Below, piece after piece: positions 24,250 through 33,230 of a stretch of DNA of 64,000 nucleotides. The notes under the pieces were generated by a model, which was not told where the DNA came from, made no database searches, and saw nothing but the letters and a program-made list of their open reading frames with translations. Numbering within the stretch: the first letter of the stretch is position 1; each line of letters opens with the position of its first letter. This DNA is from Paenisporosarcina quisquiliarum_A (GTDB lineage: Bacteria > Bacillota > Bacilli > Bacillales_A > Planococcaceae). A program made the position numbers and the translations under genes. The stretch spans positions 50,440 to 114,439 of the forward strand of contig NZ_JBHZRU010000011.1 of NCBI RefSeq assembly GCF_043641925.1, written 5' to 3'.

Positions 24250-24311
24250 TTAAGTTACCTAAAACACTATATTATAAGTTACTTAAAATATATAATAAAA
24301 GTAACTTGAAA
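24250..24311 (+). promoter_or_regulatory. Iterated operator and promoter of the RHH regulator
   Basis: AAGTTACCTAAAA and AAGTTACTTAAAA are direct repeats, followed by the inverted AAAAGTAACTT. A TATAAT box at 24,291 lies among them. The gene just downstream encodes a ribbon-helix-helix protein, so autoregulation is likely. Confidence 0.55.
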
Positions 24312-24326
24312 CATGGAGGTTATTTT

Positions 24327-24752
24327 ATGAAATGTATGAACTGTAATGGCACAAATGATGTAGCTGTATTTTCTCGTGGTGATGAACAAATGACGTTGTG
24401 TGCTGAGTGTCGTTATAAGTTAGCAACGGGCGGTTTAACAGAAGTTAACAAAGTCGGTCGTCCTTCGCTTGGTGTGACAAAGAAGGTATCACTTACGCTT
24501 TCAGAAGAAGAGTGGGAATGGTTTGATGAAAGAGCAAAAGGGAATCGTTCACAATTTCTCCGCGATTTAGTTCAACAGTCACCAGAAAGTGATTGGAGCA
24601 ATAATGCCTGTCTTGGTTATGCCATTTTAGGGGCGAAACAACTTGGATATGACAAGGAACAGATCAACCAACTTGTGAAAGCAATCTATAGTGAGTTTGA
24701 TTTTAAAAGTGTTGAGAAAGCAAAAGACGTATACAGCAAGTCACCATATTAA
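24327..24752 (+). CDS. Zinc-ribbon plus ribbon-helix-helix DNA-binding protein
   Basis: A 141-residue protein. Residues 1-30 hold two CxxC pairs (CMNCNG and CAECRY), a zinc ribbon. After a GRPSLG linker the segment KKVSLTLSEEEWEWFDERAK, NRSQFLRDLV fits a ribbon-helix-helix (CopG/Arc) domain. The C-terminal helical part may support oligomerisation. The ATG at 24,327 follows TGGAGG; upstream in-frame sequence lies in the operator region and is excluded. Probable transcriptional or copy-number regulator of the plasmid, inferred from the fold. Confidence 0.72.
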   Translation: MKCMNCNGTNDVAVFSRGDEQMTLCAECRYKLATGGLTEVNKVGRPSLGVTKKVSLTLSEEEWEWFDERAKGNRSQFLRDLVQQSPESDWSNNACLGYAILGAKQLGYDKEQINQLVKAIYSEFDFKSVEKAKDVYSKSPY

Positions 24753-24759
24753 GCAGGGA

Positions 24760-24880
24760 AAGGGGAGCGATTGGCTGCCGCTTATTTCTCATGAATAAGT
24801 CAGCGCAGGATAAGGGGAACGGCATTCCACTCCGCATCAGATAAAGCCTGTTGGGGCATGACTTTAAGGACGCCGTTCTT
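24760..24880 (+). other. Folded intergenic stretch downstream of the RHH regulator
   Basis: Several nested pairings can be drawn: CTTATT with AATAAG (24,781-24,799), GAACGGC (24,817-24,823) with GCCGTTC (24,872-24,878), and inside it AAAGCC with GGGC and CTTT. There is no gene in 24,753-25,316. The fold could be a structured RNA. The rest of this gap is A/T-rich and shows only the terminator at 25,108. Confidence 0.35.
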
Positions 24881-25107
24881 CAATAGAAACTTCAAAATTA
24901 TCATACAAACAGATAAATCTGAAGCTAACTTCTAACTGAAGTTAGCAAGATTCACTTCTTTTTCAAGGAATGACTATATCACTGCTAGTCTTAAGCGTAG
25001 TGAACTTAAAATTTTTAAGTTCATTACTCTGACTAAGAAAATAATTAAAAAAAGAACTCATACCATATTATAAGGTTTGATTACTATTTAAAAATGAATA
25101 AAAAAAT

Positions 25108-25146
25108 CCACCCTTGAGTTAGCTGCTCTCGGATGGGCAGGTGGAT
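25108..25146 (-). terminator. Terminator downstream of abiF
   Basis: Read on the minus strand, ATCCACC pairs with GGGTGGAT and a run of seven T follows. Loop text (AGCTAACTCA) resembles the plus-strand terminator at 24,190-24,227. Confidence 0.6.
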
Positions 25147-25316
25147 GCCTTGGAATTTCAACTAATTTAGACATTAGACTTTCTACTACAGATTTTATTT
25201 CAGCCTAATGTTCTCTTCCTTATAAACCAGGCATTTAATGAAATTCGCGGCGGAATAATGCTTTCTATAAGAAAGGACTGCTCCCCATAAAGAGAACAGA
25301 CCTGAATATAAGTTTT

Positions 25317-26183
25317 TTATAAATGATTGTCCCAATCCTTCGGAAAACCCAAATGTGTTATGTCAATATACTCATCATATTCGTCAATAAGTGCCTTTAA
25401 TGAGGTTGAAAGGTTCAGTCGTTCATTGCTGCTTAATAGTTTACTCAAAACGATTATGGCAGTAAATATGTCATCAGTGCTTACTTTTTCACGTATATCA
25501 TCAAACAATTGAGGCTGTATAGATAGTTTTTTTCCGTATAACCTACCGTGATGAGCGCAAATATTTCTGATGGTGGTCAAGGTATGTAACCAACTCTGTG
25601 TATATTTAAAATGCACATTATAATAGTGCTTAGATATGTATTGCTTATCCTTATTTTTAAGGTTTTTAAATAACATCGATAACGTTGAAAAGGAAAGGAC
25701 TTCAATAGCCACCCAAACGGGAAAGACTCCGCTATATTTTGTGTGATGGTGAGCCACGAATAATTCTGTTTTACTATCTTTTATAAATCGATCTAGATTG
25801 CTCATGAACTTCTCGTGATATGCAGGATTCGAAAAATTAGCTGACTCCAGGTATCCGAGTGCTCCGTATTCATGGGAGTGATGATAAGAAATATGTGCCC
25901 TGAAGGCGATCTCGATACTTTCCAATGCACCCAACAGTATCTGGCGTAATTTTTTGTCAAACTCGTACATAGAAATTAGCTTACTAAATGTGGTTCCTTC
26001 AAGATATGCATCCTCTTTAGATTCATCTTTCAATGTTAGACCGTAGGCAACTAGGCGGTAATAATTGACTTTTTGTAATGCTGCTAGGGCTTCTTGAGGA
26101 TTATCAACGATAATACCTCTAGCTTGAAGAATTAGAAGTTGTTCTTCGAATGTTTTAGCATGTTTTATTGGACGTGGTTCCAC
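25317..26183 (-). CDS. abiF: Abi_2 family (AbiD/AbiF-like) HEPN abortive infection protein
   Basis: A 288-residue protein of the Abi_2 family. The N-terminus has the block KTFEEQLLILQARGI followed by the LQKVNYYRLVAYGL motif common to AbiD/AbiF. Near residue 205 it has RNICAHHGRLYG, an R-x4-H motif expected of HEPN ribonucleases. Such proteins stop phage growth by cutting RNA and have been linked to Cas13 ancestry and to small RNA antitoxins. The GTG at 26,183 follows AGGGGG by seven bases. A short hairpin RNA with its own promoter and terminator lies directly upstream on the same strand. Confidence 0.85.
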   Translation of the reverse strand: MEPRPIKHAKTFEEQLLILQARGIIVDNPQEALAALQKVNYYRLVAYGLTLKDESKEDAYLEGTTFSKLISMYEFDKKLRQILLGALESIEIAFRAHISYHHSHEYGALGYLESANFSNPAYHEKFMSNLDRFIKDSKTELFVAHHHTKYSGVFPVWVAIEVLSFSTLSMLFKNLKNKDKQYISKHYYNVHFKYTQSWLHTLTTIRNICAHHGRLYGKKLSIQPQLFDDIREKVSTDDIFTAIIVLSKLLSSNERLNLSTSLKALIDEYDEYIDITHLGFPKDWDNHL

Positions 26184-26196
26184 AGGAATGCCCCCT

Positions 26197-26250
26197 AAAA
26201 AAAACGACCCACCGTGGTCCGCATTGTTAAGAGGCGTGGTGGGTTCTGTT
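26197..26250 (-). ncRNA. Candidate small RNA upstream of abiF (possible antitoxin RNA)
   Basis: On the minus strand the stem ACCCACC (26,244-26,238) and GGTGGGT (26,213-26,207) encloses a 24-base loop with a possible inner CGC/GCG helix, and ends in eight T residues (26,204-26,197) just before the abiF ribosome site. A promoter fits upstream: TGTACA (26,285-26,280), 17 bp, TATATT (26,262-26,257). Most transcripts should stop here and read-through would make AbiF. The arrangement matches RNA-antitoxin operons. Confidence 0.5.
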
Positions 26251-26331
26251 ACTTATAATATACAGCAAGCTGATAAATATGTACAGATTTTAATTTAACA
26301 GCTAGCTCTATATCTAGTTCTGCTGAAAAAA

Positions 26332-26359
26332 GAGAAAGTGGGTTCATTCCCACTTTCTC
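26332..26359 (-). terminator. Terminator of the relaxase-coupling protein-ArdC operon
   Basis: GAGAAAGTGGG pairs perfectly with CCCACTTTCTC around a six-base loop. On the minus strand it is followed by a run of T. It separates the transfer genes from the abiF unit. Confidence 0.85.
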
Positions 26360-26367
26360 CAATTGGT

Positions 26368-27969
26368 TCATTTCTCTAATTCTTGTTGTTTTTCTTTCGT
26401 TGCAACTGCTTCTTTTAACTCTTTGGTGTGACTGTGGTGAGGATTTAAGGACTCGATGTTTTTCTCTAATGCCTCTCGGGATTGCAATAATGGATTTTTC
26501 ATTAAATGCCATCCTACCGTAATATTGTGTTGATGTTCGGCTTTGAAATTTTTCGCTTTAATATATTTGCCGAGGCGTTCATTTAAAAGTTTTTCGTTTT
26601 TGGTCTGTAGATGATTGGTTTCTTTCACGGCCGTGACAGATAGAAATCGTTCGGTGTTTAAGGACTGGGCGATTGCTGTCTTCTGAATAAACTTTTGCCC
26701 TTCGATTTTCTTCGCAAATGTTCGTTCTGTCGTTGTGCCCCCCTCAAGTGTCACCGCATATTTACCATCTTTGATTTTGGTGACCTTCATGAAGTCTTCC
26801 ACTTTTTTATACTCTTTTACGATTTCATTCTTGTTTTCCAATACGTTGAGGACATGATAACGGCTCTCTAAGTCACTTAACGGCACCAAGCGATTGGTAT
26901 TAGTGCGCAGGATAAATTGGTTGTCACGTGTATTTTCTTCCACTTTCGCAAATAAAACCAATCCGTTCTTTGGATCTACTAACTGCATGGTTGGATAATC
27001 GTTAAAATCAATCTGAAGTTTTTCCTCCAATTCAGATTTCACTTTGGAAGGATCGATGGATTGATAAAACTCATTGATTTTTTCACTTTGTAGGGAATTG
27101 ATTTGTTCAATCATCTGACTGGATACTTGCTGCACTTCTCGAATCGCTTGTTTGGCGACATTCAAGTCCTGAGCCCAGGTCGCAATGTAGCCAGTAGAAG
27201 TCAGGTTGGTATCTAGCCCATAATATTTTGACACAATGTAGGCTGCGGATTCTGCCTGTGCTTCCTTATGACCACGGGAATATTGATTCACGTCATTATC
27301 TTTGTTGTGAAGTAGCCCGTGTGCATATTCATGAATGACGACTCTGAATTTAGCATCCGTGGTATTGGAAACTGCTGTATTGATAACAATCTCGTCGGTC
27401 GTACGATTATAAAAACCACCATAGGATTCATGCTCGTGGTGAGCTTCTTGAATAGATAACGGATTCTTTTCGTCTGAGTTTACGTTTTGTACAAAACGGT
27501 CATACAGTTCACTCAATGATTCTTCCGACTGTAAATCGTTCTGGACGAAATCTCGAACATTTGGCAATTCTCGGCCATTAGTTTGAGCGACATCAAACAC
27601 CTTGCCAAATACATAGCCACTAATCGATTCTTTTACTTTCACTTGGGGATCGCCGTTTTCATCCTCAAGGACACGACCGGTTTCCTTGTCTACGGTTTGT
27701 TCCACTTCCTTTTGAAAGGTAGGCACTAGAATGTCAATACTCTTTTCGCCTTTAAGGACGTGACGTCCGAGCGCTTGCCATTGCTTGAATCCGCGAATCA
27801 TGGTCGCATCCGGATATTGAGAGGCAATTAGTAAAGCGTTATGGAAAGAATAATTATGTCCCGAAGCCATAACATTCAACAAGTCCTGGAATCGGTCATT
27901 TTTGAATAGATCTTCTAAGCTCGTCTCTAACCGTTTGGATACTTCAGTTAAATCTACTTTATTCGACAT
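26368..27969 (-). CDS. ArdC-like anti-restriction protein with zinc metallopeptidase motif
   Basis: A 533-residue protein. The N-terminal ~120 residues fit the ArdC ssDNA-binding domain (SGHNYSFHNALLIASQYPDA, then GFKQWQALGRHVLKGEKSI). The central part has the HExxH zinc site VIHEYAHGLLH, followed by EAQAESAAYIVSKYYG. The long C-terminal region is Lys/Glu-rich. ArdC and LtrC-type proteins protect entering single-stranded plasmid DNA or act in transfer. The upstream gene ends inside the first codons, so translation is coupled. ATG 27,969 is chosen; a TTG two codons earlier is possible. Confidence 0.85.
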   Translation of the reverse strand: MSNKVDLTEVSKRLETSLEDLFKNDRFQDLLNVMASGHNYSFHNALLIASQYPDATMIRGFKQWQALGRHVLKGEKSIDILVPTFQKEVEQTVDKETGRVLEDENGDPQVKVKESISGYVFGKVFDVAQTNGRELPNVRDFVQNDLQSEESLSELYDRFVQNVNSDEKNPLSIQEAHHEHESYGGFYNRTTDEIVINTAVSNTTDAKFRVVIHEYAHGLLHNKDNDVNQYSRGHKEAQAESAAYIVSKYYGLDTNLTSTGYIATWAQDLNVAKQAIREVQQVSSQMIEQINSLQSEKINEFYQSIDPSKVKSELEEKLQIDFNDYPTMQLVDPKNGLVLFAKVEENTRDNQFILRTNTNRLVPLSDLESRYHVLNVLENKNEIVKEYKKVEDFMKVTKIKDGKYAVTLEGGTTTERTFAKKIEGQKFIQKTAIAQSLNTERFLSVTAVKETNHLQTKNEKLLNERLGKYIKAKNFKAEHQHNITVGWHLMKNPLLQSREALEKNIESLNPHHSHTKELKEAVATKEKQQELEK

Positions 27970-28183
27970 ATTCAATCACGTCCTTTCGTACATACCAAGC
28001 CTCATATAAAGGCTCTAACCTGCCTTCAATACGAATGGGTGTGTAACAAGTTACCGTGTAATCTGCGATATTTTCTTCTAAATCGAGAACACCATCATAT
28101 GTAAGCGCCTCAAAAGGCACAGGGTCATAAAAACTTAGTATCCGTTTGTCCGTTGCAAGAATTTCACTAATGGTCAAATACAT
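27959..28183 (-). CDS. Small hypothetical protein of the transfer operon
   Basis: A 74-residue acidic soluble protein (MYLTISEILATDKRILSFYD). The ATG at 28,183 follows AAAGGAG by eight bases. It overlaps the start of the ArdC-like gene by about 11 bases and lies 50 bp after the coupling protein gene, so it belongs to the transfer operon. No family is recognised. Confidence 0.7.
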   Translation of the reverse strand: MYLTISEILATDKRILSFYDPVPFEALTYDGVLDLEENIADYTVTCYTPIRIEGRLEPLYEAWYVRKDVIEYVE

Positions 28184-28233
28184 CCAGTTCACTCCTTTTG
28201 GTGTGTGGGTTTCATCAAATCGTCCATCTGGAA

Positions 28234-30219
28234 TTAGAAGAAGTTTTGAATGGTCACTTCTTTTTCTTTTAATCGTTTTTGAATGTCCTCTTTTTCAAGT
28301 TCATGCTCTTCTTCGGTGAGCGATTCATTTGGTTCCAGCTCAGCCTCATCAAAATCTAGGTCCAGATGTTCTGATTGATTCCGTTCTTCCTCGAGTATTC
28401 GAGTGGTGGTGCCGCCACTGTTAGAGCGAGGAGATTCAGCTAGTGTCTCCTCTTCTACTGTTGCGGCGATTTTTGTTTCTGCGACATGCTCTGGTTTCTC
28501 AACTTGTTCATGCTGCTTGAATTGGTCGAGATAGTTTGCAAACACTTCAGATTGCCAAGCCTTTTCAAGCTTCATCGGGAACATGCCACTGACAAATAAG
28601 TAGCTAGTATCCTTTGGAATATTGGATAAGTCCCCTTCTGAGATTAAGGGCTTTTTCACATACTGTTCAGATTGACTGGAACTAGCACTCGATTTGCCAC
28701 TCATGAAGCCTCCACTTTGACTGGTAGAACCGGTTTGAACTTTTGCTGTCGTTTCGCCAGCGAGTTGAGAGAAATACTTGATGGTCTCCATGTCCTTACT
28801 TCGTAAATATAAGAGTGTGTCATGGTTGGATAAAATAGAACGAGCCATTTCTTTGCCATACATCGCTTCAATCTGACCGTTATCCTGAACGATCGTATTC
28901 ATGGATAACCCTAAGCCTCGACAAGTGGCTAAAACGCGACCGTATTTCTCAATTTTTCCAATATTCGCAAACTCATCTAATAAGAAAATCGTAGGGATTT
29001 TCAACTTGCCTCGATTTTCATCCGCCATTTTATAAAATTGTGAGATCAATTGGTCGAAAAAGACGGATGTTAAAGCCATAAAGGGATTGTCATCCATAGG
29101 CAGCTTGACGTATAAGATGCTCTTTTGTTCTTGGAACGCTCGGAAGTTAAAATCGCTCGTGCTCGTCATCTTGCTGATTTTATTTAAGGTGAAAATGCTC
29201 ACTTGTGATGCAAACGATGAGGTAACACTTGCGCGCGTGTTGCCTCCAAGAGTCGTTAACCCTTTTAATAGTTGATACGCTGGATGATCTTGACCTAATT
29301 CATCTTCTACCCAGTCTCGGAATTCATCTTCATCGGGTGCCACTTTTTGATTAAATGTGTGAATGACGTCTTTCATGCTAGCATTCTGTTTTTCTGTTTT
29401 GCAGTAAACAATCAATCCAGCCAACATTTTCTGCGCACGTTCCATGAAAAAGTCTTCTTTTCCATCTTTCGTGGAGTTTTTCGCAATCGTTAAGGAGACG
29501 CTTTGCGCATCCTGATCGTCGAGAACATAATCAAGTAAATTGTAACGGTCTTCATTAAAGTTAATGAAATCAACTTGATAGACTTGATATCCTTGTTCAC
29601 GCTTGATTTGGGCTGTTCCATAATAGAGTTCGCCTTTAGGATCTGTGACGATAATCGATTCTTCTCGATTGTTTAACAAGTTCGGGATAACGTAAGATTG
29701 CCCTTTCCCACTCCCACTGGATCCGACCACATACACATTTCGGTTATCGATGGACGTTTCACGTGGGATGATGAGCAATTGCTTTTTATCAGGTACTTTT
29801 CCTACAATTAAACCATTTTCAAGCGATTCAAACGTTTTAGTTGGATTCGTTTTGTGGTACTTGTTGCGTTTTGCTAACTGTTTTCCATTCATAACTTCCT
29901 GGGGCAGTGTAAAGCGTGCCGAACCATGGACCCCGTAATCATGTGCATCTTCATAGGTTTTTTCAATCAAGTTCATCTTGGAAATAAACCAAAAGAAGAA
30001 TACGCCCATTAATAGAAGAATTAATAATTTGGTTTGATTGTCGTCATCATTAATAACGTAATCCAGCGTACCGGACACATCGAGTAATCGGTTGTTAAGA
30101 TCGCCTTTTAATTTCAATACCGTAAACAGTCCAGATAAAACATACCCTATGAGAAGAGTTAATAGGAATGTCATCGCTATTCGGACTCCGGCACCTTTTC
30201 GGAATTTTCGTTTCGCCAT
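28234..30219 (-). CDS. VirD4/TraG-type type IV secretion coupling protein
   Basis: A 661-residue ATPase that brings the relaxase-DNA complex to the secretion channel. Two N-terminal membrane segments (about residues 13-33 and 63-80) precede the motor domain with Walker A VVGSSGSGKGQS and Walker B IFLLDEFANIGKI. The C-terminal ~100 residues are acidic and low in complexity, a likely contact region. The ATG at 30,219 follows AAGGGTGG. It lies 15 bp downstream of the relaxase gene. Confidence 0.95.
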   Translation of the reverse strand: MAKRKFRKGAGVRIAMTFLLTLLIGYVLSGLFTVLKLKGDLNNRLLDVSGTLDYVINDDDNQTKLLILLLMGVFFFWFISKMNLIEKTYEDAHDYGVHGSARFTLPQEVMNGKQLAKRNKYHKTNPTKTFESLENGLIVGKVPDKKQLLIIPRETSIDNRNVYVVGSSGSGKGQSYVIPNLLNNREESIIVTDPKGELYYGTAQIKREQGYQVYQVDFINFNEDRYNLLDYVLDDQDAQSVSLTIAKNSTKDGKEDFFMERAQKMLAGLIVYCKTEKQNASMKDVIHTFNQKVAPDEDEFRDWVEDELGQDHPAYQLLKGLTTLGGNTRASVTSSFASQVSIFTLNKISKMTSTSDFNFRAFQEQKSILYVKLPMDDNPFMALTSVFFDQLISQFYKMADENRGKLKIPTIFLLDEFANIGKIEKYGRVLATCRGLGLSMNTIVQDNGQIEAMYGKEMARSILSNHDTLLYLRSKDMETIKYFSQLAGETTAKVQTGSTSQSGGFMSGKSSASSSQSEQYVKKPLISEGDLSNIPKDTSYLFVSGMFPMKLEKAWQSEVFANYLDQFKQHEQVEKPEHVAETKIAATVEEETLAESPRSNSGGTTTRILEEERNQSEHLDLDFDEAELEPNESLTEEEHELEKEDIQKRLKEKEVTIQNFF

Positions 30220-30234
30220 TCTTCTTCCACCCTT

Positions 30235-32295
30235 CTATAAGTCGACTTCTAAATCTAATTGCTGACGGATGCGTTGATTCTTCGTTTTTCTCTTTAGTTT
30301 GGATGATAGTTGTGTAGGATGCTTTGGTCCGTGAGAAGAACTAGATTGATGGATTAATTGCTCAAGCAATTCGCTGGATGCTCGTCCCCCAATAAAGTGT
30401 GAGATATCTCGTTGTGCGGTTGATAAACGATTGAAAAATGAATGAGCTTGTGTTTTTTCATAGGCTTGATGCTTAGCTGTTCGTTCCGTTTCCTGGACTG
30501 CAGCGAATCGGATGCAAGCTTTTAAATTTGGCTCCAACCCATTCTTCAACTCATCTTTGTAATAGCGCAAGATGTCAGCTTTTACTTGGAGTGGTAACGC
30601 ATCAATCTGTTTAAGTGTGCTTTCTTTTTCATCTGCAAACTTATCACAAATCAGCACTCCTAATTGTTCGTTTACCACTTCAGCTTTACGACTGCTTTGT
30701 GTTAAAAGTTGCTGCATCGTATTAACTTTAATAGAGAGCTGATACACCTGCTCAGGTTCACCGCGCATTTGTATAAGCGCATCTTTTTCTTTACCCAACT
30801 TATTGCGAGTGAGCGATTGAATTCGAACGGTATTGCTTATACTATCGCTTTTTTCTATGAGTTGTTCGATTTCAGCGATTGCTAATACTTCTGAGACTTC
30901 TTCAGGATAAGGTACTTGATCCAACCTATTCTGTTTGAGTGCTTCAACAATGTCAGATTTCGTGCGAAGAACGCGATCATTCCATTTAAATTCTTCTGCG
31001 ACATCTGGGAAGATTTCATTGAATGTACGATGTGTAATGAGTGAACACACATTGTAAACTCGTTCCGTATGTTCAAGTAACATGTCTTGCGTTTTCGCTT
31101 CTTTTTCTTGGTCTACATCTTTACTCTCATATGCTTCTAGTCGAGGAACAAATTGCTCATAGAATCCATCTATTGAGAAGCCTTGTGACTGAAGAAATTC
31201 CTTGTTTTGTGCATGATACGATTTGTTCACCGCATCCAGTAATGCATGTGTAACGGTCAATTCGGTTTCTTTAGGTTCGAGTGTACGCTCTCTCCAACGA
31301 TACAGTCCGTCTAGGTGATGACGGACATTTGTAAAATTCACTTCTTGTTTCAAGCGTCCTTGTAAGAAATGAATACTCTTCATGTACTCGGGTTCAAGTT
31401 GACTCATTACGAGACTTGATTCCTGGTGAAGAAGGTTCTCTACTGATGGTGTAGATTGATGTGCAACGAGAGATACAATTTTAGATTCCAGTCGTGCAAT
31501 CTCATGATTTGTTTTTCGGATTTCTTGATTTATTTGATGATAAAAAGTGGTAGCTTCTTTCCCTTGTGCTTCTAATCGTTTCACAAACTGATATTCATTT
31601 CGCTTTAAACGAACTTCTGCCACTTTTTCCAAGCCTTGTTCTTCAAAAGAAAGCGCAGATACTTTTTGATCGATACCGTTTTCTAAAAAAGTATCATTAA
31701 TGGTTTCAGCATATGCAAGTCTCCACTTTACCAACGTTTCACGGTGATTCCAATCCGTCGATGATACCGTTTGGAAAATCTTTTTTCCATCATCTGTTCG
31801 TTTTATTTCTCCATTTTCATCTCGTTCATACACTCTTCTCTTTTTATCTCCCCATGTACCATCTTCCTTAAATGGACGAACCGTCAATAAGATATGTGCG
31901 TGTGGGTTGTGTTCTTTATCTCGATGAATAGCGACGTCCGCCACCATTCCTTCATCGACAAAGTGTGTTTGAACAAATGTTTTCACTAGATTCTTCTGTT
32001 GATCGTGATTGAGTTCGAGTGGCAAAGCAATGAGAATTTCACGAGCTAACTGAGCATTCCATGCTTTTTCTTTAGTCTCGACTTCATTCCATAATTGTTC
32101 GCGATCAAGCGTCCATTTAGGGGCGTGATCAGGTTTTAAGATGAATGCTTCAGGGGCTACCCCACGAGTTCGAAAGCATTTCGTTTCTTCATCACGTTCT
32201 GAATACAAAGGCATTCCACTTCGGTAGCTGGCACTTGCTACTACGGATTGTGTTTTTTTACTAATCACGTTCGCTCGCAGCATGTAATAACTCAT
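30235..32295 (-). CDS. MobA/MobL-type conjugative relaxase (MobQ family)
   Basis: A 686-residue relaxase that nicks and carries the transferred strand. The N-terminus shows motif I (SYYMLRANVISKKTQSVVAS, ASYRSG) and the three-His metal motif HRDKEHNPHAHILLTVRPF. The rest is long, helical and charged, without a clear helicase motor. The gene is the first of the minus-strand transfer operon and reads away from the candidate oriT at 32.34-32.41 kb. The ATG at 32,295 has a GGGAGGG site upstream. Confidence 0.95.
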   Translation of the reverse strand: MSYYMLRANVISKKTQSVVASASYRSGMPLYSERDEETKCFRTRGVAPEAFILKPDHAPKWTLDREQLWNEVETKEKAWNAQLAREILIALPLELNHDQQKNLVKTFVQTHFVDEGMVADVAIHRDKEHNPHAHILLTVRPFKEDGTWGDKKRRVYERDENGEIKRTDDGKKIFQTVSSTDWNHRETLVKWRLAYAETINDTFLENGIDQKVSALSFEEQGLEKVAEVRLKRNEYQFVKRLEAQGKEATTFYHQINQEIRKTNHEIARLESKIVSLVAHQSTPSVENLLHQESSLVMSQLEPEYMKSIHFLQGRLKQEVNFTNVRHHLDGLYRWRERTLEPKETELTVTHALLDAVNKSYHAQNKEFLQSQGFSIDGFYEQFVPRLEAYESKDVDQEKEAKTQDMLLEHTERVYNVCSLITHRTFNEIFPDVAEEFKWNDRVLRTKSDIVEALKQNRLDQVPYPEEVSEVLAIAEIEQLIEKSDSISNTVRIQSLTRNKLGKEKDALIQMRGEPEQVYQLSIKVNTMQQLLTQSSRKAEVVNEQLGVLICDKFADEKESTLKQIDALPLQVKADILRYYKDELKNGLEPNLKACIRFAAVQETERTAKHQAYEKTQAHSFFNRLSTAQRDISHFIGGRASSELLEQLIHQSSSSHGPKHPTQLSSKLKRKTKNQRIRQQLDLEVDL

Positions 32296-32335
32296 CTTAA
32301 ATCCCTCCCCTCTTTTTTCTTAATCTTCTATATAT

Positions 32336-32410
32336 CCGAAGGCGACAAACTTTTTGACCGAAGGAAAACCCAGGGCACCACTTTAGTGGTGTATAAATGG
32401 GCACTCGTCT
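32336..32410. other. Candidate origin of transfer (oriT)
   Basis: In the gap between the relaxase gene and two divergent accessory genes are a direct repeat CCGAAGG (32,336 and 32,358), a hairpin CACCAC-TTTA-GTGGTG (32,376-32,391) and, on the minus strand, CGAGTGCCCATTTAT, which resembles the AAGTGCGCCCT nick region of MobQ origins. Position and structure support an oriT; the nick site is an inference. Confidence 0.5.
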
Positions 32411-32514
32411 TTTAGTCCTCGGATTGATTATACCATAAATTTTCCTTTTCTCTAGATTATTTTTATTTATATGTTAATATTTTTATATATAAAACAAAAA
32501 GGAGTGAAAGACTA

Positions 32515-32745
32515 ATGGCGAATAACTTTGAAAAGATTTTAACGATCGAACAACAAATTGAGAAATTAAAGGAGAAACAAAAACGATTAGAGGAACAAAT
32601 GCAGGTGAATATTGGACGAGAACTATTGAAGGTATGGAATGTTGATTCAGAGGAAGAAGCATTGAAATGGATTCAAGAGCTGGCTGTTCATGTGAATGGA
32701 GAAAATAAAACACTTCAAGACGAAGTGATGAATGATGAAGGATAA
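32515..32745 (+). CDS. Small coiled-coil protein, possible relaxosome accessory factor
   Basis: A 76-residue acidic and basic coiled-coil protein (IEQQIEKLKEKQKRLEEQMQ). The ATG follows AAAAGGAGTG. It is encoded next to and divergent from the relaxase, across the candidate oriT, as MobC-like accessory proteins often are. Its 3' end overlaps the next gene. Confidence 0.65.
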   Translation: MANNFEKILTIEQQIEKLKEKQKRLEEQMQVNIGRELLKVWNVDSEEEALKWIQELAVHVNGENKTLQDEVMNDEG

Positions 32746-32995
32746 TCGACTCCAACAAGCGAAAGAGTTACAAGAAAAAGTGAAGAGCTTGCAGCAAAAG
32801 AAGAAACGATTAGAAAACGAAGCTTTGCGAAAGGTGAGTTGGGAAAATAGAAAAGCTCGAACCAAACGGTTAATTGAAACGGGGGCTCTGGCAGAAAAAT
32901 ATTTTGGCTTAGAAGAATTGTCCGTTGAAGATCGTGAGAAAGTATTTCAGATGTTTTCTGGATTTGTCAAAAGCAAGAGAGTGGAAAAAAACTAA
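32732..32995 (+). CDS. DUF3847-like small coiled-coil protein
   Basis: An 87-residue protein starting with a coiled coil (LQEKVKSLQQKKKRLENEAL) and continuing RKARTKRLIETGALAEKYFG, a pattern seen in DUF3847 proteins of Gram-positive mobile elements. It overlaps the preceding gene by 14 bases and is translationally coupled. Likely relaxosome accessory protein by position. Confidence 0.65.
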   Translation: MMKDNRLQQAKELQEKVKSLQQKKKRLENEALRKVSWENRKARTKRLIETGALAEKYFGLEELSVEDREKVFQMFSGFVKSKRVEKN

Positions 32996-33138
32996 ACAAC
33001 TTGGCTGTATTCAAACAAGTAGAAATATCTACTTATGTTAGGAGTAAATATTTAGTACTCTCCCCCACTTGGATGAACGTAGGGAACATCTATCTAACTA
33101 AATCAAGTCTCACTTTGATGTAAATGGTAGAATAAATT

Positions 33139-33182
33139 ATGTGATTTAAAATCAATTGAAAATAAAAAATGTGATTTAAAAT
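33139..33182 (+). promoter_or_regulatory. Direct repeats upstream of the first fic gene
   Basis: ATGTGATTTAAAAT occurs twice (33,139-33,152 and 33,169-33,182) with 30-bp spacing, just upstream of the Fic gene. It is a plausible regulator-binding pair. Confidence 0.4.
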
Positions 33183-33230
33183 AGGATATAGATAAGATGG
33201 CTGTTGAGAGTAGCTAGAGAGGTGATTTTT

